Shown: positions 36,660-50,118, counted from the stretch's first letter. The stretch is DNA of 64,000 bases from Centroberyx gerrardi (GCF_048128805.1 NC_135997.1:30037315-30101314); one strand, 5' to 3'. Made by a program: numbers and translations. The notes: a model not told the origin generated them from the letters alone.

Positions 36660-39600
36660 GCCTGCAGCCCCATGGTATACTGCACCCCCAAAATACCAAA
36701 ATTATAACAATTAGAAATTGGATTTTTGAGAGGATCCAAACAGGTTCTATTGGGTTTTATGTGATTTTTTACAATGAGGAAGCCCCAGCTTCAATGGGAA
36801 ACTGAATGAACATGATTTCAATGGTCAAATTTAATTATCAAGTCCGTTTCGAAGTGCATTAGGTCTACATTGCATCAAATTAGATCAATTTTGGTATATT
36901 TTAATTAATGTATTTATATACTACACTCTTTAAAACCTTTAAGTTACATCCTGAGCACTGGCAATCACAGTAATGTCAGTTTCCCCAAAAATTCCAAGAA
37001 ATGTCATTTCATTAATAGATATCACTTTAAAAACATTTCATCACACAACACAACACAACACAAAACAAAACTTTTTGAATATAAAAATCTAAAAACAATC
37101 TATATCAATTCAGTGATATACTGGTCAACATGTCATTGTGTGTATGGCTGCTGTTAGTTGCCCCAAAAGTAAGATAATCTCAATTACTGCACATATGTTT
37201 GTAGTACTACTAGAATTTCATGAGGATGATTGGACAACATCTTCATGGCCTTTTTGCTCCTTCAATCCCTGACTCTCATTGTCTGTTTCTTAAATTTTTC
37301 TTCCTTTTTTACTGCTGGCAAGTGCTGTCTCACTCCTCTCTGCTGTTCTCTGTCCATCTGTCTCACTCTTTCTCTGTGTTGTTCTGTGCTTCTCCTGCTC
37401 TCAACCTGTCCTTAAAAATATTAATTCAATACGTAAGCTAGCCTACACATCTGGGTTAAACCCATCTTTGGAACAACTCACTGTTCTGATAAGAATATTT
37501 ATTCAACATCCAATTGGCTAACTCAGTGTGTCACAACAGTTTTGGTACACAAACTAAGATGGTAATGACTGGGCAGGAGTTAGATAAAGAGACACAACCT
37601 TTTAGGAAGCAATAATGAGTACTCTAGGCCATCTCATGTCAGGCTGTGTAGTCTTAGATAGCTAGTGCATCAGAAAGATAACTGTTCAGTTGGTGAACCA
37701 GCAGTTAGTCTTCATTAAGCCTGAAATCCTCGCTTACCCTTCACTGTTATCACGAAAAAGTGGAGTGATACTGTGGCTGAAAGGTAGATTTTGATCGGTC
37801 CTTACTGAAACACTGAAGTTTGTGATTGGCTGGGAAATAAAACCTTACAGTACCAATTTCTGAGATAGAAGTTACTGTATTTTTAAATATTTAACCCTAA
37901 AATGCTCAGTTAAAAAAAAAAAAAAAAAACACCACACATGCATAAAGTAGGCCTAACATTCAAAGACTAAGAATATGTGGACAACCCAATTTTGATATTA
38001 AGGTCAGCAAAAACCTTAATGCCAAGCTCACAATTTACTTTTTACTGACCAAGAAAACTGAATCTGTTTCTTCCAGCTGTGATTTCTGCAATGCATTACT
38101 CTCCGTCTCCTCCACTTTTCTTTTTAAACTTTTTTTTTAGTTCTTTTCCAGCAACAGAGTCAGAGTCCTGCTGGTTTTCATTTAGCCATCTAATCAGGGA
38201 CTGATTTACACCTGGGACACCAGGTGAAGGAAATTAACTGCAATTAACTAGCTGGTAGGATATAAAGCCAGCAGTCCTCTGGACCCCGAGGAGCAGGATT
38301 AAGAATCACTGACTTAAAAAATATCCAACTTTTTCAAAACTGAGCAGCCTGAGTATTTATGTGAACCAGAAAACCGAAACATATTACCTGTCCCCTCTGG
38401 CTTCCTGTAAATGCAAATTATGTTATGTTACTTCATTAACTTAATTAAGTTATTTTGACTACTTCAGAATTACAAGGCTTTATCTTGCACTCAATTTATC
38501 ACTAATCTTTCTTCTACTCATTTTGTTAAGCCGATCCGTACTCTGTGCTTACAGGCATGACTCATTCCATGTATTTGGAAGAAAAGACAGACCAAATTCA
38601 GCACAACCTACAACCTAGCTTAACTAGCACCTTACCAGCATTCCTTTGTCTTTGTTTACTTCCCTGCAGTTTGTTGTTCACTTACTTCTCTTGTGAACTG
38701 CTAATAATAAAATAAGATAAAATAAAATAAAATAAAAAAACACTTTATTTGTATAGCAGCTTTTCAAAAACAGTTTACAAAGCGATTTAGAGTACATATA
38801 GTGTTTTGGAATTAAACCCTTCATTTGTGTCCTTTATTTACTGTGAAGCACTTTGTGATACTTATGTTTGTTAAAAGCACTAAACCTGGCTTCAGTAGAA
38901 GAAAGTAGAGGTTTTCATTTTTGTAGGTTTACTAAGTTCATGATTAAAGGGTATGGGTGTAGAGTGGGTCCCTAGTCAGGTACCCAAAACTTCGCCCCTA
39001 AATTCACCGGACTGTATGTTACAAAATGTGGTCCAGAAGAAGCATGGAGTATCATAGACCCACTAAATCAATGGGAGTATAGAGTTTTCAGGTGATATAA
39101 CACCCTCTAGTGGCCATATTGGAGGTCCACAGCTCTTAACTGTGAACAGCTGGTTGTGTTTAAACATATGACTTGCAGCAGAAAGGTAGTGTATGCATAT
39201 CCAAAAAGTACGCCAGGTGCTTGGTATTAGACCTTGAAAATCTATAAAAAAGTAGAAAGAAAATACCCGCACACTGGAATGATGCCCCCTTGGTGTTTAT
39301 TTGCAGCAGTAACGTTTCGAGGCACGTACAACTTGGCCATCTCAACCAAAGATGCACCGATCACTCAGGATTTCTGGGACCAGTGTGATCGACTGATCAC
39401 CGATCCAATCACCAATTGAAATTATGCATTTTACCCCCAGTAATAACGGCACATCATGTAAAAGTGCACAGCAAGCATACATAGTAAATTCCAATACAGC
39501 ACTGTGTTCAATTGTTCTTATGGCTGCATGACATAGTTGGCCTGTCCATGCTCAAACATTGTAATTACATGTTAGTGTGTGCCTGATGACGGAGGTGCTT

Positions 39601-41650
39601 ACCCACCTATTGACACTGGTAGTGCATGAAGTTTATTTAACCATGGCCAATTTAACCATGGCCAAAGTAGTCTCAATGCCACCTCTGTAATAGCCACAAT
39701 CTAAAAGGTATCTGGAATCTGGTAATAAGTTTTTCCATGTGGTCCTATGGTGCTATGGTTTAGGTGGTGTTAATACATTCAAGCATCCACGGCTCACTAG
39801 ATACATGCCTGTAGCCTAAGTCTGATTAAAGTGGTAATACTCTAGCTCCTCTGTTGTTTTTTCTTTATTTTGTCGCCATCTTTGTTGCCAAGCGCTCATT
39901 GCTGTAGTGTTTCTTCACCTGTCAAACAGTGTGTCCAGTACTGTGACGTCTTTTTCCTTGGATTTTCTGTTGATGCAGTTTGAGTTTCTCTTTTCTTCTG
40001 TTCAGCCATGGTGGCTATCACTGCTCATGCTAACTACCCAGTTCTTCTTCTATTTATTCCAAAACAAACTAAAAACATAAAATGCATCACTTCCTGTGCG
40101 CTGGAAGATTTTTCCAGGAAAGAGCTACCAGACAGAAGAGCAAATGCAAAAGCATACATGAACTGGATATAGGTTCAATCACTATTGTGATTGTGAGATT
40201 TTTATTAAGTACTTAAGAGTATTACTGATTGATGACACATTTTCCGAACAACTGTAAAGCATTTGATCAGATCTCAGAGTCATTCCTACAGTAGCTACAA
40301 GTTTAAAAGAATGAAAAGATTAGTGTTTTTTCTTTCTTTTTTTAATTATTCACAGCAATAGAGTCCAATCAGATAAATTTACAACAATAAAGTAATCTTC
40401 AGATCACATTAAAAAACACCATGGTGCAGCAGATAAATAGCGCAATTTCCTTCTCAAAAATACAAGATCAATTTGGTAGGAAAAAATACTTGACAAAAGC
40501 ACATAAGGCACTACAGAACAGCACATAAGCTACCAGCGGTCCCCACATCAAATCATTAGACCTAAACATCTGACCCATCCTGGAATGAGCAAAAAAGACT
40601 ATTGTTTAGAATTCTCTTTATCCCTAAACCCACTTTCCCAGAGACCTAGAAAAGGCTTTCCCTGTATTCCAAATGTCTTCTCTTTCCCCTCAAGTGTGCA
40701 GTTGTTTCATACTGAATCAACTAATTCCTGCTGCAGAATACAGATTATTACACATTTTATATCTACATATGCAGCAGTTTTCTGTACCAGTGCTAAAGAG
40801 ACTTTGTAGCTGTATCATAAATCTCCTATCAACCACGTCTGGTGCCAACATGGAGGTCCATTGGAGAATTGGCTGAATATCAAATAAATATCTATATAAC
40901 AACTAGGTTAGAAAAAGACTGTTGTGGAGTGGGTGTAGGTCCATTCAGTAGTCAGAGTGAATAGTGTGATAAGGTAGATTTGTTTCCAAATGTAGGTTAC
41001 TGTGACACAGTAAACTCTTGTCTTTAGCTCTAGTCTCTACTCCAAAACACTGAGTTGTAGCCTGAGAAGAGTCAGCTCAGTTAGCCTGTTTGTTTGGCTT
41101 TGTTAGCTAGCTAACTAGCCAGCTGGCTAATTTAGCAAATCAGCCGATATTGTTAACATCCAACTACTAGCCTGATATCACTACTGACGTGAGATTCTAC
41201 TAGACACTTCAGCTAGTGTGCAATTCACATGTGTTTACAGGAAAGTGATGGTTAGCTGACCTAGTTAGCTAGCTAACAAGCTGACATTAAACACAAAATC
41301 GATATCAGTGTCGAAATGGTCAGTTCCCAGTCAAAAACCACAGAAATTAACCATGTCTATTGAATTCTGTTGAGACAAGTTTAGTCACACATTTAGAAAT
41401 GCTACCAGCTGTTCACAGCCTCTGCTCAGGACCTCAATTATGGCCACCAGAGGGTGTGTTAGGTCACCTGAAAGTCCTCTATTCTTATAACTCCACAGAC
41501 GGTGGTCAATAGTTGCACACAGGAGAACTGGCTGTAATTGCCTTTTTTGTCCTTGGACACCTGAGAACACAGGAGGTTCCTCCTCTAAATACTTGACCTC
41601 CAGTGGTTTATCAGCAGGAGGCTGAGGAGTGGGGGTATTAAAATCAAGAA
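36660..41650. other. fgf19-bax intergenic region
   Basis: No exon was recognised. The repeats present are the right half of the fgf4-intron family (37865-38040, with tttttaaatatttaacccta and catgcataaagta), a common fish-type repeat with catctaatcagggactgatt and gaggagcaggattaagaatc at about 38150-38312, and the - copy of the inverted pair (39934-40180). The remainder is AT-rich and unrevealing. Confidence 0.5.
39934..40180 (-). repeat. Interspersed repeat, - copy of an inverted pair
   Basis: This is the reverse-complement partner of 35729-35995, with tctgttcagccatggtggct and aactacccagttcttcttct. The two copies face each other about 3.9 kb apart. Confidence 0.6.
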
Positions 41651-41657
41651 ATCATGT

Positions 41658-41663
41658 TTTATT
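41658..41663 (-). terminator. bax: bax polyadenylation signal
   Basis: AATAAA on the - strand lies 65 nt downstream of the bax stop codon at 41728, a normal distance for a short 3' UTR. Confidence 0.55.
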
Positions 41664-41727
41664 AAAGGTCCAGGCCAAGTTTATCCAAGAGATAGATCTC
41701 CAGCTCTGGTTTTGAGGTCTGATGGCC

Positions 41728-44700
41728 TCAGCGCGTCTTCCTGTAGAAAACAATAGCAGCCACCAATACTACTGATGCTACTATGGCTGCCGTCCTCCAC
41801 TGAGAAATACCATGGATCACCCCCTCCTAGAAAGAACATGAGAGCAAGATCAAATAAGAGAGAGGAAGTACATCATGAGAGAATGTTGAGAGCTTTGGAT
41901 TCTACTGATTGGTCTACCCATGAGACCATAAAGCCCTAAACCAATACTCTGATTTCCAATTCATCTGAGACAACAAGTCTAGACTGGAGTGTTGGGGTAA
42001 AGTAATAGCACTGAGACATACAATACATTATGGACAGATTTGTGTGGACAGTTCATCACTCACCCAGCCTCCCTGCTGTAAGATCCAGGAGTACAGTTGC
42101 TCTCTGATGAACTGGAGAACCCAGCTGATGATGATCCTGATGTTCTCTATATGGTTGGTGGTCAGTGCCTTAGAAACCGAACCAAAAAACACCAGTCAGA
42201 ACTACTTTTCCGGCTTTCCCTTACTGAAGTCAAACACTTAAGTAAAAAAATGAAGCTGCACTAGGCAAGATTTTTATGTAAAAATACCTCCCATCTTATC
42301 AGCCTAAATCATGTAGTGGGGCTGCAATAGAAAAGAGCGTCCCATCCCTACTAATTGAGACACAACAGATTCACCCTATTTGCCTTATTTGGATTTCTCA
42401 CAAGTATGCATTAATGTTTTATTATTATCCTCCTGGGTTTAAGTGGAGAGTTTTAGTGTCCCATGGTCTAAATGCTATTTCAGAATTTTTTTTTTTTGGC
42501 ATCGGAATGAAAATGATCAAATTTAAAGAGATTGAGTATCGGCACAAAATATCAGCTATTGGCAGCTTCATTTAAAAAAATATTGGCCTTCAAAAAGCTA
42601 CAATGATTGATTGAACCCTACATGACAGGCACTGATCTCTGTTCCTCATATGAGACTGTAATATCAGTTTATGGTACGTCCAGCTGGTTACCCTGTAGAT
42701 GAGTCTGTAGGCCAGATGGAAGAGGGCCACCACTCGACCCCAGTTGATGCCATCGGCAAAGATGCTCCTGGCCACTGTCATGAAGACGTCCTGAGCACAG
42801 TTGCCCTGAACCTGGCTGATGAGTCTGACAGGAAGAGATGGACACACGTCAATAGAATAATAATCATCACTAGATAATCGTTCTAAAAATAATCATATGG
42901 CTGAAGATGTTTTTATCCATGAGCAACTCAGACCATGAATTCTTTCCCCAATTTCTTTCACCCTCGAAAATTTTGAGACCAACTACTTCTGTTTGAATTC
43001 AATTATTTTACCAATTATTTGGCAAGGGTGTAAGTAATGAATTACAATTACTCATTACTCCAATTGAGTAGCTTTGTTTGTGTATTTGTACTTGGGAGTA
43101 TTTTTTGAAGTTGGTAATTTCTGTTTTACTCCAGTATGTTCTGACTCAATTCTTGGCCTTTGCTACATTTCAAACTGCATCTATTACAGAGTACAAATTT
43201 TGTAGGCTCTCCATAAGTGGCACATCAGAAACTGGCCAGTAGTAATCGTAGTGTTGAATGCATGGTATTGATTCATGTTATATTTGTTTATGCACTTAAT
43301 TTTTCAACCTAGTTTATAGTCTGTCTTCTCATTCATTTTATATTTCATGGGATAGATCATATGCAACAACGCTCTCTTTTGTCAGTAACTTTCACTCAGA
43401 GTACATTTCAAAAGAGCTACATCTTACTTTCACTTAAGTCGATTTTTTTTCACCAATAATTTTACTTCTGCTTAAGTAAAATGTCAGCAGTACTTCTACT
43501 TCAGTAGGATATTTTATTAGTCTTCTTTGAAACCACTCAAGTTTCAAACTGAAAATCCTCCATGTAGATAACTGGAAGGTTTTGCTTGCTGTTGAGGCCA
43601 GTGGGCAAAAGTCTAAGTTTCAATTCCTAGCCTTCACTGGCTGTAATTCCATGCCAGAGAAACCAGCCAGAGCAGGCTATTGCCCACACTCTGGTTAAGG
43701 TCTTCTTCAGGTTAATTCGTTTTCATGAACTGTTCATACCCTGCAATTGAGTCTCCCTGTTGATATGAATAAACCAGTTAACAGAATATTCTCCCTCTCT
43801 CTTTGACCGAGCAATAGTAGCCTACTTCTAATACAGGGGAAATAAATGATGATCCCAATAGTAATAGTAAATACTATTCGCAGCCATGTTTATTGTTGAC
43901 ATCAAAATGTACTAGTAATGCTGTGCAGGTTCTGAGTTTGCACAGAAGACAGCACGGGGTGGGGTGTATTGGGTTGGGGCTTGATGGGGTGGGGCTTCAA
44001 TGGCCTCCAGAGGTCAATTGACTTTCTCTGGTATGAACACCAGAGAAATTCAATTTTGGCTTAGTTAAAGTTACAGGGACTGGAATCAGATTTGTTCTGA
44101 CTAGCCCCAAATTCTCTAACCTCACAGGATGACAGGCTGCCAAAGCTCTGTCCAAAAAACATGCTACCGTACTTGTGAGCGCATGTAATTTTTGTTTACA
44201 AGCTCTGGTTAGCTGGTAATTGGGCAGTGCAAACCTTAACAAATCAAATAAAAGAATGCAACAAAGTAAACTTTTCCACTATGGCCCAGACCAAAAATAA
44301 ACTGTAGGCGTGATTGCATCCTAAGGAAAATGCACCCGTTGTTTTCCTGCATGAGCCACAGTTTACCGTTGGAGCTCAGCATTCCTGTTCATCTCGTCAG
44401 CGATCTTGAGCAACTGCTCCACCACTTCTTTTATCTGTGGATCCTGTTGTTCATGTGGCCTTCCCCCCAAGTCCACAGAAGAGACGCGTCGACCAGGGTC
44501 CTCTGTATTTATACGTCCAATCACATACCTATAGTACAGAAAACAGTGTGTAGCAGTTTACTTGAAGCAAATTGTGATACATTACAATCAGATTATAAAT
44601 CCAGTAGAAACAGAGATCAGCCTTTCTTACAGTGTAACCACCAGACAAAGATCAGGAAATTAGGTTCACTTTATCATCATGTCATTAACTATACAGTTGC

Positions 44701-47700
44701 CCCATAAAGTACTCAAATTCAAATTCAGAGAACAAAAAGATAAAACAGGACCTCCCATATAGCAACAGATGCCTATTTTGTGGATTACTTGAACCCAGAA
44801 TGTCTTCACCCAGAAAAACAGTGAAAATATTTTAAATAGTGGTCTTGATTGACTTACCCTCTGAGAACCACAGCTCCTCGCTCCATGATGGGGTCATCAA
44901 TGACATCTGGAAATTTGATAGTATTGATTATTACCCACAAATCCTCAGTTACTTTAAAAAAGTAATATATTAAGTACAGCAAATTAGAGAATTAAAATGC
45001 TTTTTGAGGAAATCCATACATTGTTTTCGAGTTTTCTTCACAAAAGCACTCAAATTACCCTCACTGCAAATGAGACGATATTCCATTAATTTGAAAATGT
45101 GGGATACAGATGGCTAAAATATTTTTGTCTTTCCTGTCCAGTAACTCAAAAAGTGTGTGCATTTCCACAAGGAAAAGATCAAGCAGCATTATGCTTACCC
45201 TGACTATCTTTCATTTGTGATTTCAAGCAACAGATAATAAAATAGGTATACTATATAATACCTGATATATGGTTCTGAAAATCTCTTTGCAGTCCTTGAA
45301 AAATGAACTATAGCAATACTGCCCATTTTTGTACACAATATAGCCTAGTGGTAAAATGAAAAAAAAATAACAAAATAAAATATGATCTGTTGTCAGTGAT
45401 CACAAGGCAGTCAACACCAGTATAATAAATAGAATTGCTATATTTTCAGAACAAGATTCAGCTGTCGTTTTTACAACACACTATTTTTGTAAACTTTTTC
45501 TAAACTCATCTTAATAAGGTGGGTAAACCATTACACAAAATTAAAGGTGGAGAATACTGAGTTTGGGTGGTTTTACCCTCCACCAAATCCCTATTTAGGC
45601 CTACATGACTTAGTTACTCATTAGTCAATAGTATTATCACATACTTCCTAGTTCTCTGAGTTACCTCCAATATTTATAGCAATGGCAGGATTCAACGGCA
45701 AATGTTTCACAGAGGAAGTCAAAAGTCTACTATTCCACCATGAGGAACACTTTGAAATGCATTATCTTGGCCATGTGAAGCTAAAAAAATGGCTCCTGTA
45801 GGCTTTTGCAGTAAAACATTTTTATACATCCATCCATTTCTTAAAATAACACAGATTTAAGGAAATCATGGTTATGCTTTGTTCTACCCCAGGTAGGGGT
45901 ATCTCAAAAACGAAGGTCCTATAGGGAGCGGAAGGTGTCATTTTGCCCCCTGCTGTTTGCGTTCAAAACTGGCTGTCAAAATGAATTGGATGGTTTTCAC
46001 AATTCATATTACACAACATGAGGTGTGATTACACCTCTATTTGCTGTGAAATTGATCATTATCTCAGTGTCAGTGTTTCAAACGATCTGATGGCATCAAA
46101 GAGCAATACTATAGTTTTCATTGAGATGTTTCTAAAATGACTACATATCCTGTCACATCGATGTTACTGCCACTCCAGCGAGCTCCAGCAGCGGAGCATT
46201 TACAAATTACAAGTTGCCAATATCCATTAGCTGTCTTTCCCATTTGTCCTTCAGAAATGTGTAATATTTACAGCCATCTACATGAGACGTATGGGAGCAA
46301 TCCACTGCACCATTTTGATTGCTCTCCCTTGTTTTAGATATGTGGTGCATACAGTGCAGGAACAAGGCTGTAGCTGTAGTTCTTTTGTACAAGTATCTGA
46401 ACGCTGTTATGGCTTTGCAAGAAAATCATGTTGTTTCATAACATGCATAGCTGATGTGCCTTAGTGTACATTCATAGCTGATTAGTTGCAACTGTTACTA
46501 ATTATTAAAAATCTGGAACACAGTCAGCAGATGGTGTAAATTGACACTTTCCCTCCATATAGATTTTTTTGCCAGACCGCCGAGCGGGGCCAGCCAATAA
46601 TAGTATTTGTCCCTAACTGACTGACTGATTGACAGACGACTTGGCACTGGTCTCCCATACCCATCACCATATGCAAGAAAAAACATCCCGTCTCAACACC
46701 TTTGCACAACAAATAGGACTGAAAATTAGCTAGAAGAAAACTGAGGTAATGACCTTGAACGCACAAAGTCCCCCACCGATACAAGTAGATGGAACAAACC
46801 TAACCACAACAGAAGAGTTTATATATCTTGGAAGCACTGTTAGATATGGAGGAACAGGCAGTGACATCAAAAGCCGACTCAGCAAGGCCAGAAACACCTT
46901 CGGAAAGCTGAACAATGTGTGGAAGTCCCCCCGGTACAGCATCAACACCAAGCTAAAACTGTACCAGAGCTGTGTTCTTTCTACCCTGCTATACGGCTCA
47001 GAATGCTGGAGAATGACAGAGAGCGACCTCTCCAAGCTGTCAACATTCCACACAAGGAGCCTCAGAAAACTCCTGCATTATCTTCTGGCCTAACACCATC
47101 TCCAATCAACAACTACTTGCTCGGACCAATCAAGAGAGCATTGACACCATCATCATGAGAAGGCGGTGGAGATGGATTGGTCACATCATGCGAAGAAAAC
47201 AGGAGGACATCACAAGAACTGCCCTACACTGGACACCAGAAGGAAGGCGTAAGAGAGGAAGACCCAAAGAAACCTGGCGTCGAACAGTGGAGAGACATCT
47301 GAAAGCCCTGAAGCAGACCTGGGGTACCATCCAAAAGTTCACCCAAAACAGACAGGAGTGGAGATCCTTTGTTGCTGCCCTACATGCCAGTAGGCATAAA
47401 GGGCAGTAAGTAAGTAAGTAAACTAGGCTTGCCTACTTTACCTTGTTCTCAACCAGGGACATTGTGGGATTTCCACTTTAAGTGTTTCTCTTTTTTAATG
47501 AGAGAGGGCAGTCCACTCATTTTTACTTACTTTAGTAACATTTCATATAAATTACTGTTTAACATTATTTATTTTAGTATTTACTATCTCATTGGAGCTT
47601 TCAACGTTTCTCTCTTTTTTCGCTTTCAAAGTTTCTCTTTCACATTGTCAGCCTTACTGTGACGTCAGCTTTCCTATGATGTCAGGGGCCACTTTGACAA

Positions 47701-48559
47701 TGGGCTGTCACCCTGTCCTTTAACCCCTAATAAAGTTTACATCATCGCTTTAGATCCCATAGCACAACACATTGACTTACATTTGTATCGTTTTCACGCT
47801 ATTTTTTGTCTTCGAAAAGATATGTACTAATTCTAAATCAAATGATACTTGAAGTCTTCTCGAAACTTGTCTGGACATTGGCAGGTTTCATAGCCCCGAC
47901 ACTCCGTTCTCTCTTGTATGGAAAGAGTTACGCCAAACTCCATTAATAAAATCTGGCAGTTTAACGTTGCCTTGCTTATCGGCAAACATACATAACCGGT
48001 AGAACAAAACTTAAGACCACTGTGTCTTTAGGATTCACTCTTCAATTCGGCATTCATCCAATGCCAACCACCAAATGTTTAACTAATATATCAACTTTTA
48101 AAATTGGTTCGCCTGTCATTACTTCCACCAAACCATAGTAGTGGGCAGTAGCGAGCAATGTGAACACATTCTAAAAGTTGAGATTCTGTTGATATTGATG
48201 GCTACTTTATGGATTGTCTGTATGCCGAATTTACTAGAAGGCCCTACCAATCCGTGGTAGGTCTTATGTCATGTCCCAACTGGTATGTACATTTGCCAAT
48301 AAGAAAAACAATAGAAAATGTAGACGTTTTTAAATGGACACTGGCGTACTTCTACCCTCCATACAAGAGAAGGGATCGTATCGGGGCTTGAGGTTTCAGT
48401 GAGTCAATGAGGCTTTGTCTGGTCTAGAAGACAGTTTGATATCGCTCATTCGTGTGACATATATGACCAGACAGCAGCTTGACATGGCCTACCTTCCCCA
48501 CCCACGGCGCCCTGGTCTTCATGTCCTCCTGCTTCCTCCGCTTCCCGACCGTCAGCCAT
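41728..48559 (-). CDS. bax: Bax-family pro-apoptotic protein (six coding exons)
   Basis: Bcl-2-family effector that permeabilises the outer mitochondrial membrane. Coding exons, in transcript order, are 48559-48493, 44906-44858, 44528-44367, 42824-42692, 42168-42064 and 41826-41728; all junctions are GT-AG and the frame is continuous, giving 204 residues (human BAX has 192). The N-terminus [12 protein letters not shown] is acidic. BH3 is [15 protein letters not shown] (78-92) with the conserved Asp. BH1 contains [12 protein letters not shown] (117-128), BH2 is WILQQGGW (165-172), and residues 184-200 form a membrane anchor followed by RKTR. The RINTEDP motif and WILQQGGW point to Bax rather than Bak or Bok. 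Teleosts have two bax genes (baxa, baxb), and the divergent tail makes a baxb-like identity possible but undecided. A 3.6-kb intron 1 carries transposon relics. Confidence 0.93.
42430..42615 (+). repeat. Dispersed repeat copy in bax intron 4
   Basis: It carries gtggagagttttagtgtccc and cagcttcatttaaaaaaata, matching 12365-12612. It lies antisense to bax. Confidence 0.6.
43025..43520. repeat. Dispersed hAT-like non-autonomous repeat in bax intron 3
   Basis: The left part has gtgtaagtaatgaattacaa and ttactccaattgagtagc. The right part has cagagtacatttcaaaagag, tcacttaagtcgatt and cttctgcttaagtaaaatgt. This clustering of ACTT/AAGT-rich motifs is characteristic of a widespread teleost non-autonomous DNA repeat. 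No coding capacity. Boundaries are approximate. Confidence 0.45.
46625..47421 (+). mobile_element. LINE ORF2 C-terminal remnant in bax intron 1
   Basis: The + frame reads a reverse-transcriptase catalytic-site relic [11 protein letters not shown] near 46631, an in-frame stop, then [15 protein letters not shown]. It continues [29 protein letters not shown], then (after frameshifts) [34 protein letters not shown] and a terminal HASRHKGQ stop at 47409. The element ends in a (gtaa)n tail (47405-47421), a typical non-LTR retrotransposon end. It lies antisense within bax intron 1. Not functional. Confidence 0.88.
47935..48250. mobile_element. MITE-like copy in bax intron 1
   Basis: It matches the fgf19-upstream element at 32690-33115 (attggttcgcctgtcattac, gcagtagcgag, ctaaaagttgagattctg). 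Its left end (ggcagtttaacgttgccttg) is the inverted counterpart of the right end of that element. It begins about 245 bp into intron 1 from bax exon 1. Confidence 0.55.
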
Positions 48560-49563
48560 AGCTCCAAACTTTCAGCCGGCTAGGAGCTATAGGCAAAGAA
48601 AGACGAAATTAACTATTTGATGTGAACATGTAGCCTATAGCTCAGCCGGTCAAACCAAGTGTTAAATAAAGAAATGTGACTGTTTCGGATGGTCCGTCCG
48701 GCGAAAAGATTTTGCCTCCCGCTGAAGAACGAGGAAGTAACACGGAAGCGCGCATACGGACGAGCAGAATACTTGAGATTTACCCACCAGGTTCAGCCAG
48801 GGCACACCTCCTGTTTTTTTTTTTTTTTTTTGTACAGCAATGCAACAAGTAGGCCTATAGCCTACATCAAGTATACAGGAAAACACAAAATCACAGAAAA
48901 GATAAAATGACACAAGCAAAAGGAAACCAGGTGGCAGAGATCATAAATAGGCCTAGGCCTATTTACATGTCTATGGTAGACAGGCAACAGCAAAGTTTCC
49001 GGCATATGTTATACAAACACTAGACTGCAAATATTTACAGTTTTTATAGCTGTGTTCTGTGTACTGTTCACATTCACTGACAAAAATAATGAGACTATGT
49101 TTGCTGGAGTTACAAATACAAATTGCCAGTTGCATGGGCTATGTGAAATTTGGCCAAAATAATTGTCAAATTTATCAAATAAAACTGCTTCTCTTCTCTT
49201 TGATTGAAGTTGTTAAATCCAAACAGTAGCCTACATTCACTAGGCCTACTGTTCAGTAATAGCGGACTGGCCATCTGTAGCACCAGGAGTTTTCCCGGTG
49301 GGCCGCTCAACATTCAGGCCAATGCAACCCCAGGGGGGTTACATCATGGGTTACATCCACAGACCGTAAATACATTCCTCAAATGTATTTCTACCTAAAA
49401 ATCCTTCACATCTGTCAGCCTCTCTCTCTCCTGCCCGGCGAACTGCTTTGGTCTACTCCAATCCATCAGGCCCCGCCCCTCGCTTCACCTCCTGAGTAGT
49501 GTATGATCAAGCATCAACACTTTCTTTCAAATATCTTCGTCGTCATCGACCTAGTTTTCAGGC

Positions 49564-49839
49564 ATGGATACACAAACAAAAAGTAAAAAATGTAAAGCTG
49601 GGGCTGAAAAGCTCAGAGACAAGACATTGAAGTCGCTTTAAGTAGATGCAGCCAAAGGCCAAAAACGAACTTTATCTGGCAACAGCACAACGGGGGGTAG
49701 TAATGATGTTTTTAGCATGTCTGCGGCCGGGCCCGGTAATAAACCGGCCCAGTCTTCTGAGGTCCAGACTAGCAGCACTGACTTAACGAGAGGGGGTTGT
49801 AGCCAATGCAGTGGTCTGTCCACGGACCATGGTCGCTAA
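49564..49839 (+). pseudogene. Possible hAT-type transposase N-terminal fragment
   Basis: The frame runs 92 codons from ATG with one internal stop at about codon 26. The start reads MDTQTKSKKCKAGAEKLRDK, and a later part is Ser/Gly/Thr-rich. The AGAEKLRDK/K-rich start resembles the N-terminal region of hAT-like transposase proteins in fish, but no zinc finger or catalytic core is present, so the assignment is tentative. Confidence 0.35.
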
Positions 49840-49879
49840 CACGGATCACTGGTTACTACCACTAGGGATGCTGAAGCTA

Positions 49880-49945
49880 GTGGTCGGTTGTGGTCCGGAC
49901 CAGTTAGTGAGTGGTCCGTGGACTGGTCTTTGTGGTCCTAATCCA
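49880..49945. repeat. GGTCC-type tandem repeat, left block
   Basis: Imperfect units such as gtggtccgtggactggtctt occur here and again at 50165-50335. Between the two blocks is an (ATCT)n run at 50072-50117. Confidence 0.7.
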
Positions 49946-50071
49946 CCTTCTCCCTTCTCTCTCCTTTGGCCATGTAAGAAATCATAATCTTTTGTCTATT
50001 TTATCGAGAAATATATTGCCTATATTGTTATTGTTGCACTGTATTTTGCAGTTTGTGTGGTTATAGTAATA

Positions 50072-50072
50072 G

Positions 50073-50117
<45 letters not shown>
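50072..50117. repeat. (ATCT)n microsatellite
   Basis: About eleven tetranucleotide units. Seen directly. Confidence 0.92.

Positions 50118-50118
<1 letters not shown>

Noticed and set aside
36660-41650. lto1 (oraov1), expected beside fgf19
   Set aside because: No segment resembling the conserved glycine-rich Lto1 protein was recognised on either strand.
48560-48700. p53 response element in the bax promoter (gaacatgtag near 48623)
   Set aside because: The decamer fails the consensus at its last positions and there is no adjacent second half-site.
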